Source: an uncultured Collinsella sp. | GTDB taxonomy: Bacteria; Actinomycetota; Coriobacteriia; Coriobacteriales; Coriobacteriaceae | DNA length: 64,000 nt | Assembly: GCA_902490445.1 (NCBI GenBank) | Contig: CABUDZ010000001.1 | Coordinates: 3,515-67,514, forward strand | Reading direction: 5' to 3' | In this document: positions 8,210-16,319 of the stretch, one piece after another | Position numbering within the stretch: position 1 is the stretch's first letter | Layout of the letters: each line of letters starts with the position of its first letter | Program-made: the position numbers and the translations under genes | The notes under the pieces: generated by a model | The model's database searches: none | What the model was told of the DNA's origin: nothing | The model's input: only the letters and a program-made list of their open reading frames with translations

Positions 8210-9088
8210 CTATTGCATATCGAGCACCATGGCATAGACATCGCGCTTGCGGCGCGAATACTTCTGAGACAGGCGCTTGGCCACCGCAGACGCGGGCTCC
8301 CCCTCCTCGAGCGCGGCGCGGATATCCTCGCGCAGGGCCTCGTCGGGATCCGCTGCCGTGGCGCCGACCGGCACGATACCGGCCTCCTCATCCTCGCTCG
8401 GTGGCGCGATGACCAGCGCAATCTCGCCCTTTACCTCGCCGCGAGCACGCAGCTCCTCGGCAAGCTGGTCAGCGGGCCCGCGCAAGACCTCCTCGTGCAG
8501 CTTGGTGAGTTCGCGGCAGACGGCAACCTCACGCTGGGGAAAGACCTCCGCCACGGCCTCGAGCGTCGCCACGATGCGATGTGGAGACTCGTAGAAGATG
8601 AGTGCGCCGGGCACCACGGCAAGGCGCTGCAAACGGCGCACACGGTCGCCGTGCTTTCGGCCCAAAAAGCCCTCGAAGAAAAAATGCTCGCAGGGAATGC
8701 CGGACGAAACAAGCGCCGTGACGCAAGCAGAGGGCCCGGGAATAACTTCGACGGGCACATCGGCCTCACGCGCCGCCTCGACCAGCGCCTGGCCGGGATC
8801 GGACACGCTCGGCATGCCGGCGTCCGAGGCAAAAGCGAGGGTCTCCCCCGCCAGCAGACGGTCGACCAGGCCGGCGGCGCGGCTGGCGATCACATTCTCG
8901 TCGCAACGGACAAGCGGCTTGGAAATGCCCAGGTGCATCAGTAGCTTTGACGTCACACGCGTGTCTTCGCAGCAGATGGCATCAGCAGCGGCAAAGGCCT
9001 CACCAACGCGCGGGGACAGGTCGCCCAGGTTGCCGATGGGCGTGCCGACCACATAGAGTTTGCCCGTATGGGCGCTGTTTTGCGTCAT
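8210..9088 (-). CDS. rsmI: 16S rRNA (cytidine-1402-2'-O)-methyltransferase RsmI
   Basis: RsmI adds the 2'-O-methyl group of m4Cm1402 in the ribosomal P site. The 292-residue tetrapyrrole-methylase-fold protein shows YVVGTPIGNLGDLSPR, CEDTR, SDAGMPSVSDPG and IPGPSA in order. It starts 6 bases after the stop of the GH5-like gene, with only a weak AGGTTGAT upstream, suggesting translational coupling. Confidence 0.95.
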   Translation of the reverse strand: MTQNSAHTGKLYVVGTPIGNLGDLSPRVGEAFAAADAICCEDTRVTSKLLMHLGISKPLVRCDENVIASRAAGLVDRLLAGETLAFASDAGMPSVSDPGQALVEAAREADVPVEVIPGPSACVTALVSSGIPCEHFFFEGFLGRKHGDRVRRLQRLAVVPGALIFYESPHRIVATLEAVAEVFPQREVAVCRELTKLHEEVLRGPADQLAEELRARGEVKGEIALVIAPPSEDEEAGIVPVGATAADPDEALREDIRAALEEGEPASAVAKRLSQKYSRRKRDVYAMVLDMQ

Positions 9089-9094
9089 ATCAAC

Positions 9095-10156
9095 CTATTC
9101 AATCATGCCGCGCTCGAGCGTACCGAGCGCCGCGCGGGCGTCCCATGCTGCAATGCGCTTCTCGGTCTTCCACGTTTGGAAGAACCAACCGGCAGCCGGC
9201 GCAAACGAAGCCAGCTGGTTGGCGATAAACACGCGCTCGTAGGCATTGCGGCCCTCGGGCGTAACCGACGAGTTGGCAAAGATCGCCGCGCCCGACCATT
9301 CGCCCACCAGCACGGGGAACCCAGTCGAAATCGCTTCTTTAAGCTCGCGCTTGTTACGCGAAATCGCCGTCGTCAGCCCGCGAGGGCTCGTGATGTCGAG
9401 CGCATACTCGTCGCGGTAATGGTACAGGTGAAGGTCCATGTAGACGTTCTTGTACTTGGCGCCGCGCATAAAATGCTTCCACTCGCTGGGATGCCCCGAC
9501 GACGAGAAGACGACGATCTTATCCTCGGGCATATACGAACGGACGAGCTCGTAGGCATCGCGATAGAAATTGCGCAGGTAGTGAGCAGGAATGCCATCCG
9601 TCATGGTGAAGAGGCTCTTGCGAACGCTCATCTGCGGCGTGTCCAGCAGCTCAATGCCCAGCAGGCTCTCGGCCTCGCCATAGCGATCGGCCAAGCGCTC
9701 GAGCACGTCGAGTGCGACATGACGGCCGTTGGTGGACGAATGCCACTCGGCAACAGCCTCCGGCGTGGTGGGCGAATCGTTGGAATCGCCCTGGCCACCG
9801 GGCACGGTTGCCAGATCGAGCAGCACGCGGATGTCGTACTTGGCAGTCCACTCAATTGCGCGGTCGATGTAATCGACAACCGATATGTAGGAGGCATCGG
9901 ACTCCTGTGAGCCAAAGGCATACCAGGGCACCGGCAGACGCACGGCATTGAGACCGATCTGCGCCATGCGGCGAAAATCGTCCTCGCTCACAAACGTCTC
10001 GTAATGGCGGCGCATGCGCTCGTTATAGGCGGCGGTACCCATGGCCTCCTGTAGCTCAGCCGCGTTGGATGCACCGGTCGCCGCGTACAGCGACGGGGTC
10101 ACCCAAGGCTCGGGAATAAACCAGCCAGAGAGATTAACGCCGAGTATCCTCTCCAT
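9095..10156 (-). CDS. GH5-like protein with a degenerate active site
   Basis: The 353-residue product follows the exo-beta-1,3-glucanase (GH5_9-like) pattern: GVNLSGWFIPEPW at the N-terminus, GLNAVRLPVPWYAF, DLATVPGGQGDSND, GIELLDTP and FPVLVGEWSGA. In active members GIELLNEP carries the acid/base Glu; here N-E-P reads D-T-P (residues 172-174), so that Glu is Thr. The nucleophile Glu in GEWS (about residue 286) is kept. The His of the usual DLHGAPG motif is also lost. There is no signal peptide, so it is cytoplasmic. GGAGG precedes the ATG; a GTG one codon earlier is possible. It may be a binding protein or have altered chemistry. Confidence 0.78.
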   Translation of the reverse strand: MERILGVNLSGWFIPEPWVTPSLYAATGASNAAELQEAMGTAAYNERMRRHYETFVSEDDFRRMAQIGLNAVRLPVPWYAFGSQESDASYISVVDYIDRAIEWTAKYDIRVLLDLATVPGGQGDSNDSPTTPEAVAEWHSSTNGRHVALDVLERLADRYGEAESLLGIELLDTPQMSVRKSLFTMTDGIPAHYLRNFYRDAYELVRSYMPEDKIVVFSSSGHPSEWKHFMRGAKYKNVYMDLHLYHYRDEYALDITSPRGLTTAISRNKRELKEAISTGFPVLVGEWSGAAIFANSSVTPEGRNAYERVFIANQLASFAPAAGWFFQTWKTEKRIAAWDARAALGTLERGMIE

Positions 10157-10418
10157 CACTGCCTCCTTCGGATCATGCAGGTCGAACCCGCATCGTATTG
10201 CGTAGGATAAGTATCGTTTTGAGTATACCCGCGTGTGCGGACAGGCGACCGAACGGTCTGCAAAGTGACGCGAAAGTGGGAGGAATGTCTGGGAGCAGAC
10301 GGACTCGGAATGGTGCGACGAGGTGTGTACGCGCGCCGGAGGCAGGCACCGGAAAGTGTGTCCCGTTCTGAGCCCTTATTCTGGGACGCAGTTTCCGCAG
10401 AACCCTACATAAAAGAAA
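10157..10418. other. Intergenic stretch with one short palindrome, no supported gene
   Basis: No reading frame here has both a ribosome-binding site and protein-like composition. At 10351-10396 the arms GGAAAGTGTGTCCC and GGGACGCAGTTTCC form an imperfect palindrome typical of a dispersed intergenic repeat. Confidence 0.5.
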
Positions 10419-10440
10419 AGGACCCCTTTGCAGAGGTCCT
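10419..10440 (-). terminator. Terminator of tRNA-Phe
   Basis: The stem AGGACC/GGTCCT with an internal extension is followed on the minus strand by TTTTCTTTTATG, just after the tRNA-Phe gene. Confidence 0.85.
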
Positions 10441-10453
10441 AGTCAATTCAAGG

Positions 10454-10526
<73 letters not shown>

Positions 10527-10558
10527 ATTTGAGGTGTGCCTTGTTTCAAGGCTTGATT

Positions 10559-10586
10559 AGTATAACCAAGGACGCGTTCCGGTCAA
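10559..10586 (-). promoter_or_regulatory. Promoter of tRNA-Phe
   Basis: On the minus strand TTGACC and TATACT are separated by 16 bases and lie about 33 bases before the tRNA. The match to a housekeeping sigma consensus is good. Confidence 0.75.
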
Positions 10587-10649
10587 CCGAGAATTTCAAA
10601 AAAGTTTTTGAGCACAGCCTCGGTTCTTTAAATCGGCACGTCAGAGGCA

Positions 10650-10937
10650 TCAGCCGGCAGCAAGAAGTTTTTCGCTCAGAGCCGCACGGGCAAACTCACT
10701 TGGCGTCATCCCCTCGGCAGCCGCCCGTCGACGAATGGCCTCCTTCATTCCCAGAGGAATCTTGACCGACAGCGTTGCCGTCCCCTCACCCGAGAGTGGG
10801 GGCCGTCCATGCACGATCCCACCAACGGTGTGTTCGCCATCCGGAAACTCTCCGCGCTCGTACGACTCGCACCACGCGTCAATCATTTCATCCGTTACAA
10901 CCTGACCATTAGCGGCCGTATACGTCTTGCCCATCAT
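10650..10937 (-). CDS. Ribbon-helix-helix antitoxin-like protein
   Basis: The 95-residue product ends with a CopG/Arc-type ribbon-helix-helix segment (TATLSVKIPLGMKEAIRRRAAAEGMTPSEFARAALSEKL), expected to bind DNA as a dimer. The N-terminal half (KTYTAANGQVVTDEMIDAW) probably contacts the partner. Its ATG overlaps the TGA of the upstream toxin-like frame as ATGA, so the two form a coupled pair with the toxin-like gene first. It is intact while its partner is frameshifted. Confidence 0.75.
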   Translation of the reverse strand: MMGKTYTAANGQVVTDEMIDAWCESYERGEFPDGEHTVGGIVHGRPPLSGEGTATLSVKIPLGMKEAIRRRAAAEGMTPSEFARAALSEKLLAAG

Positions 10938-11199
10938 CGACCCCTTTGCCGAGCCCGTTCAATCTCCTGCCAAAATTTCTTCTGGACTGGAGACAAGGCA
11001 TGAATGATAAGCCCCCACGGACAAGCTCGACCGCGACAAGCTCCACGCTTCGTCCGTCTGGGAGCCATCCAATCGCAAGCCATCTCGGCGGCTCGTCCTT
11101 CGGCTCGCGACGAATGCACTCAGTAACCGCAAGCCAAGCGCCAAGCACCTGCTTTTCCGTCAGGTGCTTTTTAGCGTTGGGATGGATCTCAACATCCAT
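10934..11199 (-). pseudogene. Toxin-like gene with a frameshift in a G run
   Basis: The start MDVEIHPNAKKHL has GGAGG upstream. The product runs through DEPPRWLAIGWLPDGRSVELVAVELVRGG and then changes frame at a run of five C (11012-11016; G on the coding strand). Adding one base restores L-I-I-H-A-L-S-P-V-Q-K-K-F-W and a stop that overlaps the antitoxin start. I recognise the pattern of a small actinobacterial toxin paired with RHH antitoxins but cannot name the family securely. A real inactivation, programmed frameshift or sequencing error are all possible. Confidence 0.65.
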
Positions 11200-11257
11200 G
11201 CATCTTCTCCTCCATCTTACCCAATTTCGTATGACGAAAGTCCGCTGTCGCCAATTC

Positions 11258-11617
11258 TTAAGCCGGCACGCGTTGGAGAGCAGGGGTCGAAACAATGATT
11301 GAAGGACGCTCTAGTACGGCCCAGGCGCCGGGGCAGGAGCACATACGCCAGGGACGTACGTTTTCGTAGCATACGAGGACATAGCCACGTGCATCGATAA
11401 AGGCGATATCGATGGGATAGGCCATAAAACACGTATGGACCGAAGAGCAGCGTGGAAATGCCATGACGAGCGGCAGACCGTTGGCGGCAACCGGACACCG
11501 TCCCAGCATGCCGCGCAGGCGCACGGCAAACGACTCCGCCACCGCAAACTCGGCCGGCGTCCAGCCCAGCCTATTGAGTGCCCGCGCGTAGGCGATGTAG
11601 GACGAGACCGCGGTCAC
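11258..11617 (-). CDS. DUF192 family protein at the end of the Tad operon
   Basis: The core RLRGMLGRCP, then GLPLVMAFPRC, CFMAYPIDIAFIDARGYV and AWAVLERPS, follows the DUF192 pattern, a small beta-barrel fold of unknown function. The start is placed at a GTG overlapping the stop of the preceding TadE-like gene (ATGTGA). An ATG 21 bases upstream (11638) is an alternative. DUF192 genes recur in actinobacterial Tad loci, which hints at a pilus-related role, but nothing in the sequence gives a mechanism. Confidence 0.75.
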   Translation of the reverse strand: MTAVSSYIAYARALNRLGWTPAEFAVAESFAVRLRGMLGRCPVAANGLPLVMAFPRCSSVHTCFMAYPIDIAFIDARGYVLVCYENVRPWRMCSCPGAWAVLERPSIIVSTPALQRVPA

Positions 11618-12090
11618 ATGACCACCCCCGGACGCCATGGATCGACCGTCACCGCGCGCTCGTGCGACAACGTTGTCGGCGCCCCCAGCGGAACGCCAGC
11701 GATGCTGAGAGAAGTCGGCCACGGCTCATAGTGCATGGTGCAGGTGTAGGTCCTAAACGTACCGGATAGGGAGAGCAGGCCACCATCCGATGCCTCCGCG
11801 CCTTGCTCGCTCGACACTTCGATCTGCAAGTCATAGCCTTCCATGGCATTCAGAATTTGAGTCCGGACCGTCGCCGAGGCATCGACAGAGCTTTCGTCGC
11901 CCTCCCCGCTCGGCGCCACGGCGTGCGCCAACACGATGTCGGGCACCACGCGGTCGAAGCGCGCGACAGCGCTGGCATAGATCATGACGTTGTATACGAT
12001 GAGTGCCAGCACCAGCAAAACGGGCGTAACCACTGTTATCTCCACCGTCGCTTGGGCGCGCTCCTCGCGCAGACGCATGCGGATACTCAT
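11614..12090 (-). CDS. TadE-like pseudopilin
   Basis: The 158-residue product begins with a short basic leader, then RAQATVEITVVTPVLLVLALIVYNVMIYAS, the typical TadE transmembrane helix with a Glu at the fifth position after the Ala/Gly. The rest is a soluble extracellular domain with two cysteines at most. TAATG joins it to the stop of the upstream TadG-like gene. TadE-type proteins are minor pilins processed by the prepilin peptidase. Among the three in this operon it lies furthest from flp. Confidence 0.85.
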   Translation of the reverse strand: MSIRMRLREERAQATVEITVVTPVLLVLALIVYNVMIYASAVARFDRVVPDIVLAHAVAPSGEGDESSVDASATVRTQILNAMEGYDLQIEVSSEQGAEASDGGLLSLSGTFRTYTCTMHYEPWPTSLSIAGVPLGAPTTLSHERAVTVDPWRPGVVM

Positions 12091-14243
12091 TACGACCCAC
12101 CGCCCAGAGCGCCAACCAGCGTGGCGACATCGACGGTGAGCGGGATGGAGCCGCCGCCGGGCAGAGGAATCTCCGCAAGCGTGAACACCGTACCGCTGAT
12201 GGTGCGTTCGACTTGATATTCCAACGCCTCGCAAAGCGCCTTGGGATCGGTCACGCCCAACGGAATACTTCGCAGTTTGTCTTGCGCTTGAGAGAGACCA
12301 GCAATGTCAGACCCCGGGCTCTTAATGACGTTGGCGGAATCAGTCAGCACCGGCTTTCGCAGGCGCAAGTCGCACGGTTCCAAACCCAGCGCCGCCACGG
12401 ACGCCGAAACGGTATCGCCGAGCCACGATGCGATGGAGCCCAACGCGCCGCTGCCCCCTCCTAGGCCTTTAATCATCTCGTCCATAAGTTCGTCGGCCGA
12501 ACCTTGGATGTCTCCGTATCCCACAAGCAGCCGTCCCCAGACATCCATGACGCCGTCGAGTACGCCGGCAACGCCACCCGAGCGTTCCTTCAATGTCGAG
12601 AAAAATCGCGAAAGCACGTTGTTTTGCGCCGTCGCCTCATCGGGCGCCAGCACCGCGGCAGAGATGGCACCGCGATCGCCAAGCCTGACTGCCGTGTTAA
12701 ACGAAGAGTTGAGCTCATCGGGGCTCGAGATGGCACCCGAAACCGCAAAGGCAACCACGCCGTTGCGACCGGGCGGAGCGATACGTGGACGCTCGCCCGA
12801 AAGCGCTTTGATGGCCTGGTCAAACGCATTGCTCGCACGGTCGGTCTCGTCTTCGGTCTGACGTTCGAGCTCGAGCTCTTTGTTGCGGCATTCGACGTAG
12901 CCTTCCAGGGCGTCTTTGAACTTGTCAAAGTGATACTCGAAGCCGTTTTCGATCGATGTAGAAGGAGCGGCGACGGCACCCAGTGTCTTGACTCCAAAAT
13001 GGCAGCGGTCGCATGCTTCTCTCCCGTCAAAGTCAGCAACCGATGACAGTCCTCCCGGCGCTCCCTTTTTATAGTTTGGGCAGCCAGTTCCATAATGGAT
13101 GTACGTCTTGCCGTCATTGCTGCTCGTCGGCCACGCGGCATCGGTATAAAGATCGCTCGCCCTGGCCTCGTCCGCGTTGCGCGGCAGCAGCGGCAGGTCC
13201 GCGACGACGCTCGTGCCGTCGTCCACGATGGAGGCTCGCCCGAGCTCTTCACCGGCATACCGATAGAACGCCTTTCGAGCGGCAGACTCCGCCTGCATCT
13301 CGACACCGCTTCCAAGCGGCTTTTCGTTAGCAAGGCGCTGACGGTAATATGTTCTCGCTCGGTCAAGCGCCACCTGGGGCTCCCACGTGACGCTCGATGC
13401 GTAATGTGGGTTGAGCTCGCCCGGCAGCGACGCCAGCTTCTTCGCGCGCTCCCACATGCACGAACGGCCACCAATCGTGCCCTTGTCCGACCCGCCGCAG
13501 TCCGCAAGCCAGGCGCGCTCTTTTGCTTTCGCCGTATCCTCAGAAGCCTCCTTCAACTTTTTGGCTGCGAGCTCTAAATCATCTGACGCATCTTTAATGG
13601 CATCGGTCGAGATCTCGGAACCCTCGAGCGCAACAAAATCAGACTCGGATGTCCTGGGCACGGCAAGCGCCGTACCGGTATAGGTCACACTATCGGTATC
13701 CTGCGCCGACACCGCCTGCGTGGCACGCGCGGCGATCAGATACGGCAGAGCCGTCTCGATTTTCTGTAAGCCTTCCGATGCGCTTTTTGCAAACTTGTTG
13801 CGCGTTTTAATGATCTCAATCCCGGTGTCGACCATATTGCCGGCAACTGGTTCGGCACCCGGGATGAGGATGGCGACCAGGCCCGTCCCGATCGTGGCAA
13901 ACCCCGCCAGCCCCAGACTCAAGATGCTCGCATCAACCACCGTGGCAGCCGTGTGATAGGACGACACTACGTTGGCACCCGCCAGCGCGCCGCTATCGGC
14001 CGCCACCTGGGTATCCCCGGCACGCGACATGCTCCATATCGCCGCCGTCGACGAAAACAGCAGCGTGAGCACCACCAAGATGACCACCGCAGAGGAGAGC
14101 GTGGTGTAGGCACCGTCTTCGATAAACAGATCGACACCGGCTCGACCCATAAAGCCGCCTCGCTTGCGATGGCAGCTCGGACGGCACGTCAAAACGCGTC
14201 TAGACCAGAAACGCTTAATCCCATGTAGCAATCCACGAATCAT
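12090..14243 (-). CDS. tadG: TadG-like minor pilus protein
   Basis: The 717-residue protein has one N-terminal transmembrane segment (TTLSSAVVILVVLTLLFSS, about residues 45-65) followed by WSMSRAGDTQVAADSGALAGAN, the common TadG-like juncture. The large remainder is extracytoplasmic. A central Cys-rich region (C-x14-C, then a GC..C..CHFG cluster) may form disulfides or bind metal, which is unusual for TadG. The start ATG has GGAGGGAG upstream and overlaps the preceding TadE-like gene by 29 bases. It probably caps or anchors the Flp pilus. Confidence 0.8.
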   Translation of the reverse strand: MIRGLLHGIKRFWSRRVLTCRPSCHRKRGGFMGRAGVDLFIEDGAYTTLSSAVVILVVLTLLFSSTAAIWSMSRAGDTQVAADSGALAGANVVSSYHTAATVVDASILSLGLAGFATIGTGLVAILIPGAEPVAGNMVDTGIEIIKTRNKFAKSASEGLQKIETALPYLIAARATQAVSAQDTDSVTYTGTALAVPRTSESDFVALEGSEISTDAIKDASDDLELAAKKLKEASEDTAKAKERAWLADCGGSDKGTIGGRSCMWERAKKLASLPGELNPHYASSVTWEPQVALDRARTYYRQRLANEKPLGSGVEMQAESAARKAFYRYAGEELGRASIVDDGTSVVADLPLLPRNADEARASDLYTDAAWPTSSNDGKTYIHYGTGCPNYKKGAPGGLSSVADFDGREACDRCHFGVKTLGAVAAPSTSIENGFEYHFDKFKDALEGYVECRNKELELERQTEDETDRASNAFDQAIKALSGERPRIAPPGRNGVVAFAVSGAISSPDELNSSFNTAVRLGDRGAISAAVLAPDEATAQNNVLSRFFSTLKERSGGVAGVLDGVMDVWGRLLVGYGDIQGSADELMDEMIKGLGGGSGALGSIASWLGDTVSASVAALGLEPCDLRLRKPVLTDSANVIKSPGSDIAGLSQAQDKLRSIPLGVTDPKALCEALEYQVERTISGTVFTLAEIPLPGGGSIPLTVDVATLVGALGGGS

Positions 14244-14751
14244 AGTCTCCCTCCAGCCATTCGGGACGCGATTGATACGAGACATCGACTTTGAGCTCAA
14301 CGTAGCCGCCCTCGGCGGTACCACCCATAGCCTGCGCAAACGCACCGATCACAGGCAACGGCTTGACCTCGCCGGAAACGGACACGGACGAGACGCTACC
14401 CGCATCTGCCCGGCCAAGCTCGATATCCCACGACAACGGCCCGCCGGCATGAAAGATCGAAACGTTGGGCACTGCGGCAAGCCGGCGGCGGGTAAACTCC
14501 TTAAGATCGTCGTCCTCCGCCGTCGTCGTGGTCATGAGCCGCGCGGTCTCGGCGGCGGCAGACTCCATGACCGCGCGCGTATAGAGCAGGCACACCGGTT
14601 GCAGTGCGAGAAGGATGAGCGTCAGAAACGTCGGCAGCAAAAAAGCGGCCTCGACCGTTGACTGCGCCCGGTCCTCACGCGCGATATCAATACAACGCGA
14701 TGTCCTTAGCGCCCGCAGCGGCGTCGATAACCGATGTCGAGGCAACGCCAT
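14215..14751 (-). CDS. TadE-like pseudopilin (start uncertain)
   Basis: DRAQSTVEAAFLLPTFLTLILLALQPVCLLYTRAVME is a clear TadE-type helix, followed by an extracellular domain of about 120 residues. The start cannot be fixed. The first in-frame ATG (14751) overlaps the upstream 72-aa gene by 65 bases and lacks a good ribosome-binding site, while AAGGA lies 11 bases before an in-frame ATT near 14691. It sits between two other pilin-type genes and is surely part of the Tad operon. Confidence 0.75.
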   Translation of the reverse strand: MALPRHRLSTPLRALRTSRCIDIAREDRAQSTVEAAFLLPTFLTLILLALQPVCLLYTRAVMESAAAETARLMTTTTAEDDDLKEFTRRRLAAVPNVSIFHAGGPLSWDIELGRADAGSVSSVSVSGEVKPLPVIGAFAQAMGGTAEGGYVELKVDVSYQSRPEWLEGDYDSWIATWD

Positions 14752-14905
14752 GGGATGCCGCCCGCTCAACCAGCGCCGCCAAGCGCCCATCGGTGCCAGC
14801 GCGCCAAAGCCCCGCGATCGCCAGCACGATCGATAACAGCGCCACCGTGACGATGGCGTATTCCACAGTCGCTTGGGCAACCTCTTCACGCAGAACGCCA
14901 TGCAT
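14687..14905 (-). CDS. Small TadE/Flp-type pilin-like protein, 72 aa
   Basis: MHGVLREEVAQATVEYAIVTVALLSIVLAIAGLW has a short basic leader, AQATVEYA with the conserved Glu-Tyr, and a hydrophobic helix, as in Flp pilins or truncated TadE proteins. AAAGGAGGG precedes the ATG by about nine bases. It starts right after the 187-aa membrane protein. It may be a second structural or priming pilin. Confidence 0.75.
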   Translation of the reverse strand: MHGVLREEVAQATVEYAIVTVALLSIVLAIAGLWRAGTDGRLAALVERAASHGVASTSVIDAAAGAKDIALY

Positions 14906-14906
14906 T

Positions 14907-15470
14907 TCACGATCCCTCCTTTGAGCTTATTGTTTGCGGGACCAGGCGCACGGCGCGCAGACGACACGAAGCATCGCCAGTATCCGCGGCAACCGTCACC
15001 ATATCGACCCAGCCGCGTCCGTCACGCACGATAGCGCCCCACACGTTTCCCTTGATGTCGAGATAGCCGCTCAGAGCAAGTTGTGCCGTGGGTACCTCGC
15101 GATAGGCACGCAGCATATCCTCCGCCGCTTCGGTCATCGGTCGGTCCTCGGACCATGCAAGCCGGACCGCAATCGCGTTGCCCTCAGGCGAATCCGTCGC
15201 AGTGCCAGACCGCTTGTCGAGCGTCCGCAGAAAGGTTTGCGCCGTGATAGCGACATCCGAATCGTCCGCATCTCGCATCTCATCTTCTTGAGACGCCACC
15301 GCCGAATCTGAGCCCAAATCGGAGGCGGTCCCAGGACGCTGCTGCCGCGCGACGTTAAGCCCCCAAAGCACCGCCGCTATCGCCACGGTCAGGCAAGCAA
15401 ACACCAGCAGCACCCCGATGGGACGCTCGCCCTCTACAGGCTGTTGATGCCCTCGCTGATAGCGTTCCAT
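14907..15470 (-). CDS. Membrane-anchored protein of unknown function in the Tad operon
   Basis: The 187-residue product has one transmembrane helix near the N-terminus (RPIGVLLVFACLTVAIAAVLWGL, about residues 16-38) and an extracytoplasmic domain of about 145 residues. An acidic linker (EDEMRDADDSDV) precedes the folded part, which has SGYLDIKGNVWGAIVRDGRGW. The gene overlaps the end of flp by 37 bases and stops two bases before the next pilin-like gene, so it is surely part of the pilus machinery. I do not recognise the family. Confidence 0.7.
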   Translation of the reverse strand: MERYQRGHQQPVEGERPIGVLLVFACLTVAIAAVLWGLNVARQQRPGTASDLGSDSAVASQEDEMRDADDSDVAITAQTFLRTLDKRSGTATDSPEGNAIAVRLAWSEDRPMTEAAEDMLRAYREVPTAQLALSGYLDIKGNVWGAIVRDGRGWVDMVTVAADTGDASCRLRAVRLVPQTISSKEGS

Positions 15471-15667
15471 AGATCTTGGACCTTGCCCTTAAATGCGACG
15501 ATGGCGATAATCGCGATCACCACGAGCACGCCGACCAAGATGGCATACTCGGTGGTACCCTGTGCACTCTCCTCCTGCAATAGTTCCTTGGCGCGCTGAC
15601 GAACATGTGCCGCCCGGCAAAACGCCCAGCCCTGGACCTTGCCAGCAGCGTCAGTCATCGTGTTCAT
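15434..15667 (-). CDS. flp: Flp/Fap-type major pilin
   Basis: The 77-residue prepilin has a long leader and then SAQGTTEYAILVGVLVVIAIIAIVAF. The Gly before TTEY is the likely prepilin-peptidase site, and the Glu-Tyr pair is the Flp hallmark. GGAGG lies five bases before the ATG. It follows tadC in the operon. No prepilin peptidase gene is visible in the window. Confidence 0.9.
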   Translation of the reverse strand: MNTMTDAAGKVQGWAFCRAAHVRQRAKELLQEESAQGTTEYAILVGVLVVIAIIAIVAFKGKVQDLWNAISEGINSL

Positions 15668-15677
15668 GTATTCCTCC

Positions 15678-16319
15678 CTACATCATCCCGCCTGCTCCCA
15701 GCAGCGGGCCCAATATGGACAGAAGCAACGCCGGCAAGATGAGCGTGCCGGTGGGAATCAGCAGCTTGACGGGCGCACGCTCGATCTCGCGCTCGACCGC
15801 GGCGCGATGAGCCGCACGGATCTCGCGACTTTGAGCGGCCAGCGTCTCGGCAAGTGGGGCACCCAGGGCGAGCGCCTGCCCCACCGTGATGGCAAAGGTC
15901 TCGAGCGCTCGCACGTCCAGGTCGCGCGCGGCGGCCAACAACTCGTCCTCACGCGTGCCCACGCCCACCTGCCACGCCATGCAGGCGCGCTCAAGGCGAA
16001 GAGCCAGCACTGACCGGCGGTTGGCGCAGAAAATCTCAAGCGCCGCATCAAACGAAAGACCGGCCGAAAGACCCAAGCGCACAACATCGATCATCTCGGA
16101 CACTTCGCCGAGCGACACTCGCGCCGGGCCGCCCGCTCCAACCGCGCCCTTCACTCGCGCGGTCAGAGCATCGACCACCGAGCGACCCGCGGCAGCGACC
16201 AGCACCGCCTCGCGCTTGCAGGCCCCTGCGACCTTGCGTGCATCCGCCCGATCCAACCCCGTCGCGACAAATACGCTCAGGGCGCACAGGCAAGCCGCAA
16301 CTGCAACCGGGGCGCTCAT
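15678..16319 (-). CDS. tadC: Tad inner-membrane platform protein TadC
   Basis: The 213-residue product has an N-terminal transmembrane helix, a T2SSF-type cytoplasmic domain (RLGLSAGLSFDAALEIF, then GQALALGAPLAETLAAQS) and a C-terminal hydrophobic hairpin (LLIPTGTLILPALLLSILGPLL). It begins at ATGA overlapping the tadB stop. TadB and TadC together form the platform on which the TadA ATPase acts. It is shorter than many TadC proteins at the N-terminus. Confidence 0.88.
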   Translation of the reverse strand: MSAPVAVAACLCALSVFVATGLDRADARKVAGACKREAVLVAAAGRSVVDALTARVKGAVGAGGPARVSLGEVSEMIDVVRLGLSAGLSFDAALEIFCANRRSVLALRLERACMAWQVGVGTREDELLAAARDLDVRALETFAITVGQALALGAPLAETLAAQSREIRAAHRAAVEREIERAPVKLLIPTGTLILPALLLSILGPLLGAGGMM

